Shown here: piece by piece, positions 1-8,210 of the stretch
Numbering within the stretch: position 1 is the first letter of the stretch
How the letters are laid out: every line of letters begins with the position of its first letter
NCBI GenBank assembly: GCA_910579155.1
Contig: CAJTTS010000012.1
Span: 32,754 to 69,023, forward strand
Length of the DNA stretch: 36,270 nt
From: an uncultured Oscillospiraceae bacterium
Lineage (GTDB): Bacteria > Bacillota_A > Clostridia > Oscillospirales > Oscillospiraceae
Direction: 5' to 3'
Notes under the pieces: model-generated
What the model was told of the DNA's origin: nothing
The model's input: only the letters and a program-made list of their open reading frames with translations
Database searches by the model: none
Program-made: the position numbers and the translations under genes

Positions 1-55
1 AAAGGCTTCCGTGGGCATCTGGACCGTGCCCAGGGAGCGCATCTTCTTCTTACCC
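1..55 (-). repeat. Partial duplicate of the lepA 3' region
   Basis: Bases 1-55 are identical to bases 252-306, which lie inside the end of lepA. Read on the minus strand the copy encodes the same residues, from [12 protein letters not shown] to MPTEAF. The match breaks at base 56 against 307, so the copy lacks the rest of lepA upstream. It runs off the window edge, so its true length is unknown and it may continue to a second lepA stop codon. It could be a gene remnant, an attachment-site-like duplication, one unit of a tandem repeat, or an assembly artefact. Confidence 0.85.
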
Positions 56-218
56 GCCCCACATGGCTCTGCCATGCGGGGACCCCCATTTTATTTCACT
101 GCTCGGGCGGGAATGAATCCCGCCCTGCGCAAATTCTTCGCCGCTGCGCGGCTACGAATTTACGGCGCACCTGCGCCGCCCCGCCTTTGGCGGGCAGCGC
201 AAGAATAAGCTGCGCCTT
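56..218. repeat. Hairpin-rich spacer between the two lepA 3' copies
   Basis: This non-coding stretch is a string of short inverted repeats: CATGGC/GCCATG near 62-76, GGGCGGGA/TCCCGCCC near 106-126, GCCGC/GCGGC near 141-153, GGCGCA/TGCGCC near 164-177, and CCGCC/GGCGG near 181-193. I see no coding potential. The closely stacked hairpins resemble dispersed intergenic repeats (REP-like), and a similar core occurs at 6467-6625. One of the hairpins could end lepA transcription, but there is no clear run of T on the minus strand. Confidence 0.5.
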
Positions 219-2030
219 CTATCCCTCGTCATCCAGCTTGAGCACAGCCATAAAGGCTTCCGTGGGCATCTGGACCGTGCCCAGGGAGCGCATCTTCTTC
301 TTACCCTCCTTCTGCTTCTCCAGCAGCTTCTTCTTCCGCGTGATATCGCCGCCGTAGCATTTGGCCAGCACGTCCTTGCGCAGGGCCTTGAGGGTCTCCC
401 GGGCAATGACCTTGCCGCCGATGGCCGCCTGGATGGGCACCTCGAACATCTGGCGGGGGATGTTCTCCTTCAATTTTTCGCAAATCCGCCGGGCCCGTTT
501 ATACGCCTTCTCCCGGTGGGCGATAAAGGACAGGGCATCCACTTGGTCGCCGTTAAGCAGCAGGTCCACTTTTACCAGGTCGGAGGGGCGGTACTCGTCC
601 AGCTCGTAGTCCAGGGAGGCATAGCCCCGTGTCTTGGCCTTCAACGTATCAAAAAAGTCGTAGATGATCTCGTTTAGGGGCATGAGGTAGCGGATTTCCA
701 CCAGGTTGGTGTCCAGATACTGCATGTCCTTGTACTCCCCCCGGCGATCCTGGCACAGGGGCATGATATTGCCCACGTAGTCCGGGGGCGAGATGATGGA
801 CACGTTGGCGTAGGGCTCCATGGCCTCCTTGATGGAGCCCGGGTCAGGGTAGTTGTGGGGGTTATCCACCCGCACCACAGTACCATCTGTTTTTGTCACC
901 TCATAAATTACCGAAGGCAATGTGGTGATGAGGTCCAGGTCAAACTCCCGCTCCAGCCGTTCCTGAATAATCTCCATGTGGAGCATCCCCAGGAAACCGC
1001 ACCGGAACCCGAAGCCCAAGGCAATGGACGACTCCGGCTCGAAGGACAGGGAAGCGTCGTTGAGCTGGAGCTTTTCCAGCGCGTCCCGCAGGTCGGGGTA
1101 CTTGGAGCCGTCCTCGGTGTACACGCCGCAGTATACCATAGCCTGGGCGGGACGGTAACCGGGCAGGGCCTGGCTGGTGGGCCGGGCGGCCTCGGTGATG
1201 GTGTCGCCCACCCGGGTGTCCTTTACGGTCTTGATGGAGGCGGTGAACCAGCCCACCTCGCCCGCGGACAGCTCCTTGGCGCTCTCCATGCCCAGAGGCC
1301 GCAGGTAGCCGCAGTCCAATACGTTGTACTGGGCCCCGGAGGCCATCAGCTTCACCTGCATCCCGGGCCGGATCGTCCCCTCCACCACCCGGAAGTAGAC
1401 GATAACCCCCAGGTAGGGGTCATATTGGCTGTCGAAAATCAACGCTTTCAGCGGAGCCTTGGGGTCGCCGGAGGGTGCGGGAATGTTGTTCACGATGTCC
1501 TCCAGCACCGCCGGGATATTGATCCCCTGCTTGGCGGAGATCTCCGGCGCGTCCAAGGCGGGCAGGCCGACGATATCCTCAATCTCGCGCTTCACCCGCT
1601 GGGGGTCGGCGGCGGGCAGGTCAATCTTGTTGAGCACCGGGCGAATCTCCAAATCGTGGTCCAGCGCCAGATAGGTGTTGGCCAGCGTCTGCGCCTCCAC
1701 CCCCTGGGCGGCGTCCACCACCAGCACCGCCCCCTCGCAGGCGGCCAGCGACCGGCTCACCTCATAGTTGAAGTCCACATGGCCCGGGGTGTCGATGAGG
1801 TTCAGGCAGTAGGTCTCCCCGTCGGCAGCCTTGTAGTCCATGCGTACCGCCCGGGCCTTGATGGTGATGCCCCGCTCCCGTTCCAATTCCATGTTGTCCA
1901 GCAATTGGGACTCCATCTGCCGCTGCTCCACCGCGCCGCAGATCTCAATCATCCGGTCGGACAGGGTAGACTTGCCATGGTCGATATGGGCAATGATGGA
2001 GAAGTTGCGAATTTTAGATTGGTCCGTCAT
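219..2030 (-). CDS. lepA: Elongation factor 4 (LepA, back-translocating GTPase)
   Basis: The 603-residue product is full length for LepA/EF4, a ribosome-associated translational GTPase that acts on stalled or mistranslocated ribosomes. The N-terminus shows the G1 loop AHIDHGKST (about residues 14-22), the switch region [16 protein letters not shown] (G3) and NKID (G4). The C-terminal LepA-specific domain ends with [18 protein letters not shown] followed by a short tail. The ATG is preceded by a GAGG-type ribosome site. It lies 33 bp downstream of the XRE regulator gene on the same strand, so the two are probably co-transcribed. The hemW-type gene that often follows lepA is not seen; instead there is a hairpin-rich spacer and a partial duplicate of the lepA end. 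Confidence 0.98.
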   Translation of the reverse strand: MTDQSKIRNFSIIAHIDHGKSTLSDRMIEICGAVEQRQMESQLLDNMELERERGITIKARAVRMDYKAADGETYCLNLIDTPGHVDFNYEVSRSLAACEGAVLVVDAAQGVEAQTLANTYLALDHDLEIRPVLNKIDLPAADPQRVKREIEDIVGLPALDAPEISAKQGINIPAVLEDIVNNIPAPSGDPKAPLKALIFDSQYDPYLGVIVYFRVVEGTIRPGMQVKLMASGAQYNVLDCGYLRPLGMESAKELSAGEVGWFTASIKTVKDTRVGDTITEAARPTSQALPGYRPAQAMVYCGVYTEDGSKYPDLRDALEKLQLNDASLSFEPESSIALGFGFRCGFLGMLHMEIIQERLEREFDLDLITTLPSVIYEVTKTDGTVVRVDNPHNYPDPGSIKEAMEPYANVSIISPPDYVGNIMPLCQDRRGEYKDMQYLDTNLVEIRYLMPLNEIIYDFFDTLKAKTRGYASLDYELDEYRPSDLVKVDLLLNGDQVDALSFIAHREKAYKRARRICEKLKENIPRQMFEVPIQAAIGGKVIARETLKALRKDVLAKCYGGDITRKKKLLEKQKEGKKKMRSLGTVQMPTEAFMAVLKLDDEG

Positions 2031-2063
2031 GTGTCAAACCTCGGTTTCCGGCCCTTGGCCGTT

Positions 2064-2768
2064 TCAGCGTGTGTTCTCCAGATGGCCGCCCATCTCGCCG
2101 TTGATCCGCTCGCCGCAGGTGTGGACGATCTGGAGCAGGGACTGGTAGGTCCCGGGATAGGCCGCCTTCATGGAATCATGGTCCAGGGGCGGGAGCTGCG
2201 CGTCCTTCCCCGGGTGGGCCAGAGCCTCCACATACTCCGCCTCGTTCATGAGCATATCCGCCCGGGGCATCCCCGCCAGGAACCATTCCTCGGGCACATT
2301 GAAGAAATCATCGTTCTCGTTGCCGCTGGCCCGGTGGAGATGGCGGAACAGAATATATACCGTGTCGGACAGATAGTTGGCCGCCGCCCGGATGGCCTTT
2401 TTGTTGCCCACCCGGCTGAGCAGGTCGAACAGCAGGCCCACGGAGTTGACCACCAGCTTTTTGGACAGGGTGGCCAGCACCGAACCCCGGAGGATGTTGT
2501 CCCGCTCGTTGGACACATCGTACAGGGTGTCCGCGTCCAGGATGGTGGTGCCGTCCCGGCTGAGGGTGCGGCCCAGCAAGAAATCGGCGGACACATTATA
2601 AAAGTCACAGGCCTTCACCACAAACATCAGGCCCGGTTCGCGGGCCCCGTTTTCATAGTGGGAAAGTAGTGCCTGGGATATACCCAGCGTCTTTGCGGCC
2701 TGCCGCTGAGAAATACCCTTCTCCTGCCGCAGCAGGGAGAGGGTTCGTGCGAAATCGGGATTGGTCAT
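2064..2768 (-). CDS. XRE-family HTH transcriptional regulator
   Basis: This 234-residue protein begins with a Cro/C1-type helix-turn-helix (residues about 7-62: LLRQEKGISQRQAAKTLGIS, then LLSHYENGAREP and the common clostridial ending FYNVSADFLLGRT). The remaining roughly 170 residues are a helical domain of no recognised function, so the effector or partner is unknown. The ATG follows an AAAGGGGG ribosome site. A good sigma-A promoter lies upstream (2879-2907) and lepA follows 33 bp downstream, so it probably leads a two-gene operon. Its target genes cannot be told from the sequence. Confidence 0.85.
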   Translation of the reverse strand: MTNPDFARTLSLLRQEKGISQRQAAKTLGISQALLSHYENGAREPGLMFVVKACDFYNVSADFLLGRTLSRDGTTILDADTLYDVSNERDNILRGSVLATLSKKLVVNSVGLLFDLLSRVGNKKAIRAAANYLSDTVYILFRHLHRASGNENDDFFNVPEEWFLAGMPRADMLMNEAEYVEALAHPGKDAQLPPLDHDSMKAAYPGTYQSLLQIVHTCGERINGEMGGHLENTR

Positions 2769-2878
2769 CCTGATTTCCCCCTTTCCTAGTGTTGCTCTGC
2801 GGGACTGGGAGTTTCATAAGATCCCTTTTACGTCACCTCGGGCCGGCACGGTGGCCGACCCTGAAACACAGCAAGTAT

Positions 2879-2907
2879 AGTATAGCGATCCAAATACGTT
2901 TTGTAAA
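2879..2907 (-). promoter_or_regulatory. Sigma-A promoter for the XRE-lepA operon
   Basis: On the minus strand TTTACA is followed after 17 bases by TATACT. It points toward the XRE gene with a leader of about 100 bases. Confidence 0.65.
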
Positions 2908-2971
2908 GAGCGCATCTGGGGAATGCCCGAGAAATTCCCCGGTATTTTTTGTGATTTTGCCCATATCCCTC

Positions 2972-3000
2972 TTGAAAAAGGCGAGGGATGGTGTTAAATT
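2972..3000 (+). promoter_or_regulatory. Promoter for pta
   Basis: TTGAAA at 2972-2977 is followed by an extended -10 (TGT plus TAAATT at 2995-3000), spacer 17. The leader contains a perfect GC-rich hairpin (CCCGGGC at 3040-3046, GCCCGGG at 3054-3060) just before the GGAGGT ribosome site at 3074-3079. Confidence 0.5.
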
Positions 3001-3087
3001 AGATAAGAGCACTCTTAAAAATTAACATCGGGCAAATCCCCCGGGCGCGGCGTGCCCGGGCGTGCCGGAAATCGGAGGTAGCATTCA

Positions 3088-4065
3088 ATGTTCAGACTGA
3101 TGATCCAGAAGCTGAAAAAGAACCCCAAGAAGATCGTATTTACCGAGGGCGAGGACCCACGTATCCTGGAGGCCGCCGCCCGGCTCCTGTCCGGTACCTT
3201 CCTCACCCCCATCCTGATCGGCGATCCCGAAACGATCTATAAGGCCGCGGACGAGGAATGCCTCAACATCAAGGGCGTCACCATCCTCCAGCCCCACACC
3301 TACGACAAGATGGACGAGATGGTGGCCAAGATGGTGGAGCTGCGCAAGGGAAAGATGACCGAGGATCAATGCCGCGCGGCCCTCCAGAAGGGCAACTACT
3401 TCGGCACCATGCTGGTGGCCATGAAAGAGGCGGACTGCCTGCTGGGCGGCGCCACCTATTCCACCGCCGACACCGTGCGCCCCGCCCTCCAGCTCATCAA
3501 GACCAAGCCTGGCAACAAGATCGTGTCCTCCTGCTTCATTCTGGTGCGTCCCTTCGCCACCGGCGGCAACCAGGTGCTTGCCATGGGCGACTGCGCCATC
3601 AACATCGACCCCTCGGAAGACGACCTGGTGGAGATCACCCAGGAGGTGGCCGCATGCGCCCGCCGGTTCGGCGCAGATCCCAAGGTGGCCATGCTGAGCT
3701 ACTCCACCATGGGCTCCGGCGCGGGCCCCATGGTGGACAAGATGCGCAACGCCTGCGAGAAGCTGAAGGCCCTGAACCTGGACTTCCCCGTGGATGGCGA
3801 GTTCCAGTTCGACGCCGCCGTGTCCCCCACCGTGGGCCGGCTGAAGGCCCCCAACTCCGAGGTGGCCGGTCGGGCCAACACCTTCATCTTCCCGGATATC
3901 TCCGCAGGCAACATCGGCTACAAGATCGCCCAGCGTATGGGTAACTTCGACGCCTACGGCCCCATCCTGCTGGGCCTGAACGCCCCCATCAACGACCTGT
4001 CCCGGGGCTGTAACGCCCTGGAGGTCTACTCCATGTCCATCATCACCGCCGCGCTGGCCGACTGA
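3088..4065 (+). CDS. pta: Phosphate acetyltransferase
   Basis: The 325-residue protein is the short, single-domain form of phosphotransacetylase, which converts acetyl-CoA and phosphate to acetyl phosphate and CoA for acetate production and ATP generation by fermentation. Family features include KKIVFTEGEDPRILEAA near the N-terminus, YFGTMLV and GGATYSTADTVRPALQ in the centre, LSYSTMGSGAG, and the C-terminal NLSRG-like segment (NDLSRGCNALEVY). A clear GGAGGT site precedes the ATG. It is monocistronic, with its own promoter and a strong terminator. The usual partner ackA (acetate kinase) is not adjacent, so it must be elsewhere. Confidence 0.95.
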   Translation: MFRLMIQKLKKNPKKIVFTEGEDPRILEAAARLLSGTFLTPILIGDPETIYKAADEECLNIKGVTILQPHTYDKMDEMVAKMVELRKGKMTEDQCRAALQKGNYFGTMLVAMKEADCLLGGATYSTADTVRPALQLIKTKPGNKIVSSCFILVRPFATGGNQVLAMGDCAINIDPSEDDLVEITQEVAACARRFGADPKVAMLSYSTMGSGAGPMVDKMRNACEKLKALNLDFPVDGEFQFDAAVSPTVGRLKAPNSEVAGRANTFIFPDISAGNIGYKIAQRMGNFDAYGPILLGLNAPINDLSRGCNALEVYSMSIITAALAD

Positions 4066-4141
4066 TTCGGGACAAGCTCCACATCCCCCGCTTCCGCCTT
4101 CGGCGAAAGCTCGCTCATTTCACTGTCCCTCATCTCCCCAT

Positions 4142-4175
4142 AAAGCCCCCTCTGCCGCTGGCAGAGGGGGCTTTT
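4142..4175. terminator. Bidirectional terminator between pta and the arginase gene
   Basis: A perfect 15-bp stem (AAAGCCCCCTCTGCC / GGCAGAGGGGGCTTT) with a 3-base loop is flanked by A and T runs. It sits between convergent genes; its right end meets the stop codon of the minus-strand gene. Confidence 0.9.
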
Positions 4176-5047
4176 CAGTTCAGCTTTTCCGCCACCGTCC
4201 GCAGAATGCCCATCAGAGTGCTCAAGTCCCTCTGATCCGGGTCCATCGTGGGATTGTACTCCACGCACTCAAAGGAACAGGTCCGCCCCGTGTCAAGCAC
4301 AGCGGACAAAATCCGCTCCACCTCCGCCACGCTCAGCCCCTCCGGGATGTTGTAGCCGGTGGCGGTGAACTCCGAGGGGTCCAGCACATCCACATCGAAG
4401 CTGATGTGGACGCGTTTCCCCTTCAGGGCGGGCAGGAGCTCCGCCAAAACCGCCCCCAGCCCCCGCGCACGGACCTCTTGGGCCGTGTGGAGGTGGGCCC
4501 CGGCCCGCTCCACCACGCCCCACTCCGGCGGGTCGATGCTCCGGGCCCCGATGATGTGCAGGTTTTCCCCCAGCAGGTTCACCTTATTCTTCCCCACGGT
4601 CAGCGCGTCGCAGCACAGCCCGCAGGCCGCCGCCAGATCCATGCCGTGGATATACCCGCTGGCCGAGGTCCGGTCGGTATTGATGTCGGTGTGTGCGTCC
4701 ACATACACCACCGCCAGATGTTCCGGCCCATAGAACTCCCCCAGCGCCGCCAACGACCCCATAGCGCAGGAGTGGTCCCCGCCGATGACGATGGGATATC
4801 CCCCCCGCTCCAGCACAGACAGAGTATTGGCCCGCAGGCGGCGGCACACCTCCATCACCGTGTCCAGGTGCCGCAGACCTTCCGGCCATGCGGCGCACGG
4901 GACCGGCTTTTCCATCGGCATCAGCGCCGCCCCGCCGAACAGCGTCCCCAGGCCGGCCCCTGCCAGCGCATCAAAAGCCCCCTCGCTCCCGCGGGTTGGG
5001 GAGCCGCAGGAGACCGCCGCCTCCACCAGCGCGAATCGGCGCTCCAT
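4175..5047 (-). CDS. rocF: Arginase / ureohydrolase family enzyme
   Basis: This 290-residue enzyme has all manganese-binding signatures of the ureohydrolase family: GGDHS (residues 89-93), DAHTDIN (117-123), HGM (134-136) and SFDVDVLDP (216-224). The family hydrolyses guanidino compounds: arginine to ornithine and urea, or agmatine to putrescine. The combination of DAHTDIN, SASGYIHGM and overall length favours arginase over agmatinase, but formiminoglutamase-like activity is not excluded. It stands alone between convergent pta and the rpsT terminator, with no arginine-catabolism neighbours. The ATG follows a GGAGGCGG ribosome site. Confidence 0.85.
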   Translation of the reverse strand: MERRFALVEAAVSCGSPTRGSEGAFDALAGAGLGTLFGGAALMPMEKPVPCAAWPEGLRHLDTVMEVCRRLRANTLSVLERGGYPIVIGGDHSCAMGSLAALGEFYGPEHLAVVYVDAHTDINTDRTSASGYIHGMDLAAACGLCCDALTVGKNKVNLLGENLHIIGARSIDPPEWGVVERAGAHLHTAQEVRARGLGAVLAELLPALKGKRVHISFDVDVLDPSEFTATGYNIPEGLSVAEVERILSAVLDTGRTCSFECVEYNPTMDPDQRDLSTLMGILRTVAEKLN

Positions 5048-5062
5048 TGCGCCCGCCTCCTT

Positions 5063-5101
5063 TCCACGAAAAAACCGCCTGCCTTCTGGCAGACGGTTTT
5101 G
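5063..5101 (-). terminator. Terminator of rpsT
   Basis: On the minus strand a 13-bp stem (AAAACCGTCTGCC / GGCAGGCGGTTTT, one G-T wobble, 4-base loop) is followed by a run of T. It lies about 12 bases past the rpsT stop codon. Confidence 0.85.
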
Positions 5102-5112
5102 TCAGCGAATCC

Positions 5113-5376
5113 TTACGCCAGCTTGTTCAGCTTCAGGGTCATGGCGCTCTTCTTGTTGGCAGCGTTGTTACTATGCAACAGACCCTTGGCGGCGGCCTGG
5201 TCCACAGCCTTGACGGCCACCTTATATGCGGCATCGGCCTCGCTGCGGTTGCCGCCGGCCACCGCGGCCTCAAACTTTTTCAGGTTGGTCTTGAGGGCGG
5301 ACTTCTGCGCCTTGTTCTGGGCGGCCTTCGTCGCATTGACCAGGACGCGCTTCTTGGCAGACTTGATATTGGGCAA
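5113..5376 (-). CDS. rpsT: 30S ribosomal protein S20
   Basis: The product is S20, a primary 16S rRNA-binding protein of the small subunit: PNIKSAKKRV at the start, helical and lysine/alanine rich, with LLHSNNAANKKSAMTLKLN near the end. I place the start at the TTG codon at 5376. It gives the family-typical N-terminus M-PNIKSAKKRV and 87 residues, and it lies 7 bases after a GGAGGAGG ribosome site. The alternative GTG at 5385 overlaps that ribosome site and would add the atypical residues MFG, so it is unlikely. Divergent from gpr, a common clostridial arrangement. Confidence 0.95.
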   Translation of the reverse strand: MPNIKSAKKRVLVNATKAAQNKAQKSALKTNLKKFEAAVAGGNRSEADAAYKVAVKAVDQAAAKGLLHSNNAANKKSAMTLKLNKLA

Positions 5377-5436
5377 ACCAAACACCTCCTCCGATATTTT
5401 TGATTTTCTGGTTGCGGTTTCCCGTCGCAGATATGT

Positions 5437-5465
5437 ATTCTAACATTAAAAAGAAAAAATTGCAA
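5437..5465 (-). promoter_or_regulatory. Sigma-A promoter of rpsT
   Basis: On the minus strand TTGCAA, 17 bases, then TAGAAT. The spacer is T-rich. The leader to the TTG start is about 55 bases. Confidence 0.7.
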
Positions 5466-5484
5466 CACCTTTTTTCATTTTTTC

Positions 5485-5513
5485 GTATAGAAACTTTCTC
5501 CCGGCAAAAAATA
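5485..5513 (+). promoter_or_regulatory. Possible forespore (sigma-G type) promoter for gpr
   Basis: GTATA at 5485-5489 fits the sigma-G -35 pattern, and AAAAATA after 17 bases matches five of seven positions of the sigma-G -10. No good sigma-A promoter is visible upstream of gpr, which fits known forespore expression of this gene family. Weak evidence on its own. Confidence 0.35.
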
Positions 5514-5568
5514 GGAGCAAACAATCTGCGCGGCCACAACATCTGGTATCTATAAAGGAGGAATATCC

Positions 5569-6465
5569 ATGGCTCAGCGCCGCACCGACCTGGCTGTCGA
5601 GGCCCACCAGCTCTGGAAGGAGGGAGCGGGGAACGCCTCGTCCCTCCCCGGCGTCCGGGCGGAGGAGGAGAACCGGGAGGGCTTCCCCGTCACCACCGTG
5701 ACCATTTCCTCAACCGAGGCGGCTCAGGCCCTGGGCAAGCCCCGGGGGACCTACGTCACCCTGGAACTGGACGGCCTGCTCCGCCGGGAAGAGGACGCCT
5801 TCCGGCGGGCGGTGGAAGCGGTGGCCGGCTCCCTGCGCCCGCTGCTGCCGGAGGCCGGTCCCGCCCTGGTGGTCGGCCTGGGCAACCGGGCGGTCACCCC
5901 CGACCTCATCGGCCCGTTGGCGGTGGACCACCTGCTGGTCACCCGCCATCTGGTAGCGCAGGTCCCGGAGCACTTCGGGAATCTGCGCCCCGTGGCCGCC
6001 GCAGCACCCGGGGTACTGGCCTCCACCGGCATGGAGAGCAGTCTGGTCGCCCAGGCCCTGGCGGGCCGTCTGCGCCCCTCCTGCGTCATCGTGGTGGACG
6101 CGCTGGCCTCCCGGTCCCTGGACCGGTTGTGCCGCACGGTGCAACTATCCGACGCGGGGGTGGTGCCCGGCTCCGGGGTGGGCAACCACCGGGACCCCTT
6201 GGACCGGGAGAGCCTGGGCGTGCCGGTGTTCACCGTAGGCGTGCCCACGGTGGTGGACGGGGCCACCCTGGCCCTGGACCTGCTGGAACGGGCGGGCGGG
6301 CCCGTCCCGGACCGCAGCGGCCTGCCCGGCGGCGAGGACTTTTTCGTCACCCCCCGGGAGGTGGACCAGCGGGTGGCCGACCTGGGCAAGGTGCTGGGCT
6401 ACGCCGTGAGCATGGCGCTAAACCCCGCGCTGAGCGTGGACGAGCTGACCATGCTGCTGGAATAG
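5569..6465 (+). CDS. gpr: Germination protease GPR (SASP-degrading)
   Basis: GPR is an aspartic-type endopeptidase made as a zymogen in the forespore; at germination it degrades the small acid-soluble proteins that coat spore DNA. The match is clear: RTDLAVEA at residues 5-12, VGLGNRAVTPDLIGPLAVDHLLVTRH, VVDALASRSLDRL, SDAGVVPGSGVGNHR and VGVPTVVDGATLA. The aspartates in TPDLIGP and VDALA match the conserved acidic positions of the family. At 298 residues it is shorter than Bacillus GPR (about 370), lacking a segment before FFVTPREVDQ. The RTD-LAVE autoprocessing site is only about 7 residues from the start, so the propeptide is unusually short. An AAAGGAGG site precedes the ATG. Confidence 0.95.
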   Translation: MAQRRTDLAVEAHQLWKEGAGNASSLPGVRAEEENREGFPVTTVTISSTEAAQALGKPRGTYVTLELDGLLRREEDAFRRAVEAVAGSLRPLLPEAGPALVVGLGNRAVTPDLIGPLAVDHLLVTRHLVAQVPEHFGNLRPVAAAAPGVLASTGMESSLVAQALAGRLRPSCVIVVDALASRSLDRLCRTVQLSDAGVVPGSGVGNHRDPLDRESLGVPVFTVGVPTVVDGATLALDLLERAGGPVPDRSGLPGGEDFFVTPREVDQRVADLGKVLGYAVSMALNPALSVDELTMLLE

Positions 6466-6698
6466 AAGCGCGAGGATAGCCGCGCAGAGGAGCTTGGACC
6501 GAAGCGGGGGCAAAGGCCCAGAGCCCGCGCAGAGGGATCGGGTTTTGCCCGAGTCGGAGGGAAAGCGCCCCGGCCGCGCGGCCAATCCGAGCGTGACAAG
6601 AAGCGCGCGAATAGCTGCGGCAAGGGGGGCGGAGAAGGGTCCCTCCGTCCCCCCCCCGCTCTCTGCCCCGTTCCCCGCCGGTTCGACCTTCTTTCCCA
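6466..6698. other. Gene-free GC-rich spacer with degenerate repeat
   Basis: I see no gene here. Two segments near 6467-6492 and 6600-6625 are related: both carry GAAGCGCG, then ATAGC, then a GCGGC or CGCGCAG core. They share this core with the hairpin-rich spacer at 128-218 on the other strand. No terminator with a T run is visible after gpr. Confidence 0.4.
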
Positions 6699-6727
6699 TT
6701 GCCCTTTTCCCCCTTTTCTGGTATACT
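6699..6727 (+). promoter_or_regulatory. Sigma-A promoter for the YihY-family gene
   Basis: TTGCCC at 6699-6704, spacer 17, TATACT at 6722-6727. The predicted transcript starts near 6734, which rules out the in-frame ATG at 6699 as the gene start. Confidence 0.65.
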
Positions 6728-6758
6728 GTCCCAAATGACCGACGAGGGGGGCATGCCT

Positions 6759-7622
6759 ATGAAACAGAGACTGGACAAGCTGCTGCGCGCCCACCCGCCC
6801 ATCCGCTTCGTAGTGGATGTGGCGGACGTGTATTTCACCAGGTGCGTCAGCCGGGCCGCCGCCGAGCTGGCCTATTTCCTGATCCTGACCTTTTTCCCCA
6901 TCATGATCTGCATCTCCGCCTTCGTCAACGAGCTGCACCTGGACCTGTCCTCCCTGATGGATCACGCCGACCCCTTCCTGCCCGAAGGCGTGCTGGTCCT
7001 CTTCCAGGACTACCTCACCTATATCGACACCAACCAGTCCTCCGCCATGCTGCTCACCGGGGTGTTCCTCACCGTCCTGTTCGCCTCCGCCGCCGTGCGC
7101 GGGCTGATGAACTTTATGCGGGAGCTTTACGGACGGGCCACCTTCCGGGGCCTGGGGCAACTCGTGGCCAGTATCCTGTTCTCCGTGCTGCTGCTGGCCA
7201 CCATTTACCTGTCCCTGGCGGTGGTGGTCACAGGCAACTGGTTCTTCCACCTGCTGGGCCAGCTTCTCAAGCTGGAGGGTCTGGTGGAGCGGTTCGGCAC
7301 CTGGCAGTGGGTGAAGTATCTGCTGCTGCTGGCCATGGTGTTCCTGTTCATTCTGCTGCTCTACCGCTTCGCCGCCCCCCTGGACAAGCCCCGGCCCCCG
7401 GTGGTGCCCGGGGCGCTGGCTGCTGCGGCGGCGCTGGCGGTCGCCTCTATGGTCTTCTCCCTGCTCATGGGCAATTCCACCCGGTATAGCCTCATCTACG
7501 GCTCCCTGGCGTCCGTCATCATCATGCTGGTGTGGTTGTACTTGTGCGGCAACATTCTGATTCTGGGCAACGTGGTCAACTACGTGCTGTTTACTCACCG
7601 CCGGGAGCGGGGCTACGCATAA
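6759..7622 (+). CDS. YihY/BrkB-family integral membrane protein
   Basis: This is an inner-membrane protein of the YihY/BrkB family (once called RNase BN-like, though most members are not nucleases). It has about six hydrophobic segments, including AELAYFLILTFFPIMICISAF, LLTGVFLTVLFASAAV, ILFSVLLLATIYLSLAVVV, YLLLLAMVFLFILLLY, ALAAAAALAVASMVFSLLM and VIIMLVWLYLCGNILILGN. The G-x-N-near-the-end signature (CGNILILGNVVNYVL) is typical. I choose the ATG at 6759 (MKQRLDKLL, 287 residues), because a GAGGGGGG ribosome site lies 7 bases before it and the promoter -10 ends at 6727. Transport or envelope roles are suggested for the family; the substrate is unknown. Confidence 0.85.
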   Translation: MKQRLDKLLRAHPPIRFVVDVADVYFTRCVSRAAAELAYFLILTFFPIMICISAFVNELHLDLSSLMDHADPFLPEGVLVLFQDYLTYIDTNQSSAMLLTGVFLTVLFASAAVRGLMNFMRELYGRATFRGLGQLVASILFSVLLLATIYLSLAVVVTGNWFFHLLGQLLKLEGLVERFGTWQWVKYLLLLAMVFLFILLLYRFAAPLDKPRPPVVPGALAAAAALAVASMVFSLLMGNSTRYSLIYGSLASVIIMLVWLYLCGNILILGNVVNYVLFTHRRERGYA

Positions 7623-7682
7623 AATCCGGCCCAAAAGCCAAACTATCCCTCAGCGCGGTACATAGGTTGGGAGGTGCGGCAC

Positions 7683-8153
7683 ATGTGGCAGATCGGGGTC
7701 TGGGAACAGGACGAGGGGCTGGCGGAGCGGGTGAGCCGTCTGGCGGAGGGCGCGGAAGAAAAGGCCCTGGTGCGGGCCTGCCGCCACCCGGCGCTGCTGG
7801 CGGGGCTCAGCCTGGACCTGCTGGTGGTATCCCCTGGCGCCACCGGCTGGGCGGGGGCGGGGGCCCTGAACTGCCGCACGGCCCTGCTTCCCGGCGGGCG
7901 GTCCGCCCTGACCCGGGCTCTGCCCGCAGGGATGGTGCTCAGCTACGGAGCGTCCAGCCGGAACACCCTGACCCTGTCCAGCCTGGACGGGCTGCGGGCC
8001 TCGGTGGCGGTACAGCGGGAGTTTATCTCCCTGGACGGGCGCGCCGTGGAACGCCAGGAGCTGATTCTGCCCTGCGACGGCTGCTCCCCCGACCTGCTGC
8101 TGGCCCAGGCGGGGGCAGCGCTTCTGCTGGGACGGCTCCCGGCGGAAACATAG
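7683..8153 (+). CDS. Conserved hypothetical protein, function unknown
   Basis: A 156-residue protein starting at the ATG at 7683, 8 bases after a GGGAGG site and about 60 bases after the YihY-family gene, so probably in the same transcript. It starts MWQIGVWEQDEGLAERVSRL and has a central segment LDLLVVSPGATGWAGAGALNCRTALLPGG that looks like an alternating strand/loop fold. There is no signal peptide or membrane segment. Cysteines occur in ALNCRTA and LPCDGCSPD; the last could bind metal, but that is a guess. I do not recognise the family. It ends at a strong terminator. Confidence 0.7.
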   Translation: MWQIGVWEQDEGLAERVSRLAEGAEEKALVRACRHPALLAGLSLDLLVVSPGATGWAGAGALNCRTALLPGGRSALTRALPAGMVLSYGASSRNTLTLSSLDGLRASVAVQREFISLDGRAVERQELILPCDGCSPDLLLAQAGAALLLGRLPAET

Positions 8154-8159
8154 GTAGCG

Positions 8160-8200
8160 ATAACAAAAGCGGCCTTACTCGGGCCGCTTTTGTTATTTGG
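8160..8200. terminator. Bidirectional terminator
   Basis: A perfect 15-bp stem (ATAACAAAAGCGGCC / GGCCGCTTTTGTTAT) with a 7-base loop, ending in T-rich sequence. It closes the YihY/unknown-gene operon. Confidence 0.9.
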
Positions 8201-8210
8201 CAAAAACCTC

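Noticed and set aside
855..2669. Long open frame (about 600 codons) on the plus strand opposite lepA and the XRE gene
   Set aside because: It is the GC-rich antisense shadow of two well-recognised genes; its composition (His, Gln, Gly, Val rich) has no family features and no ribosome site.
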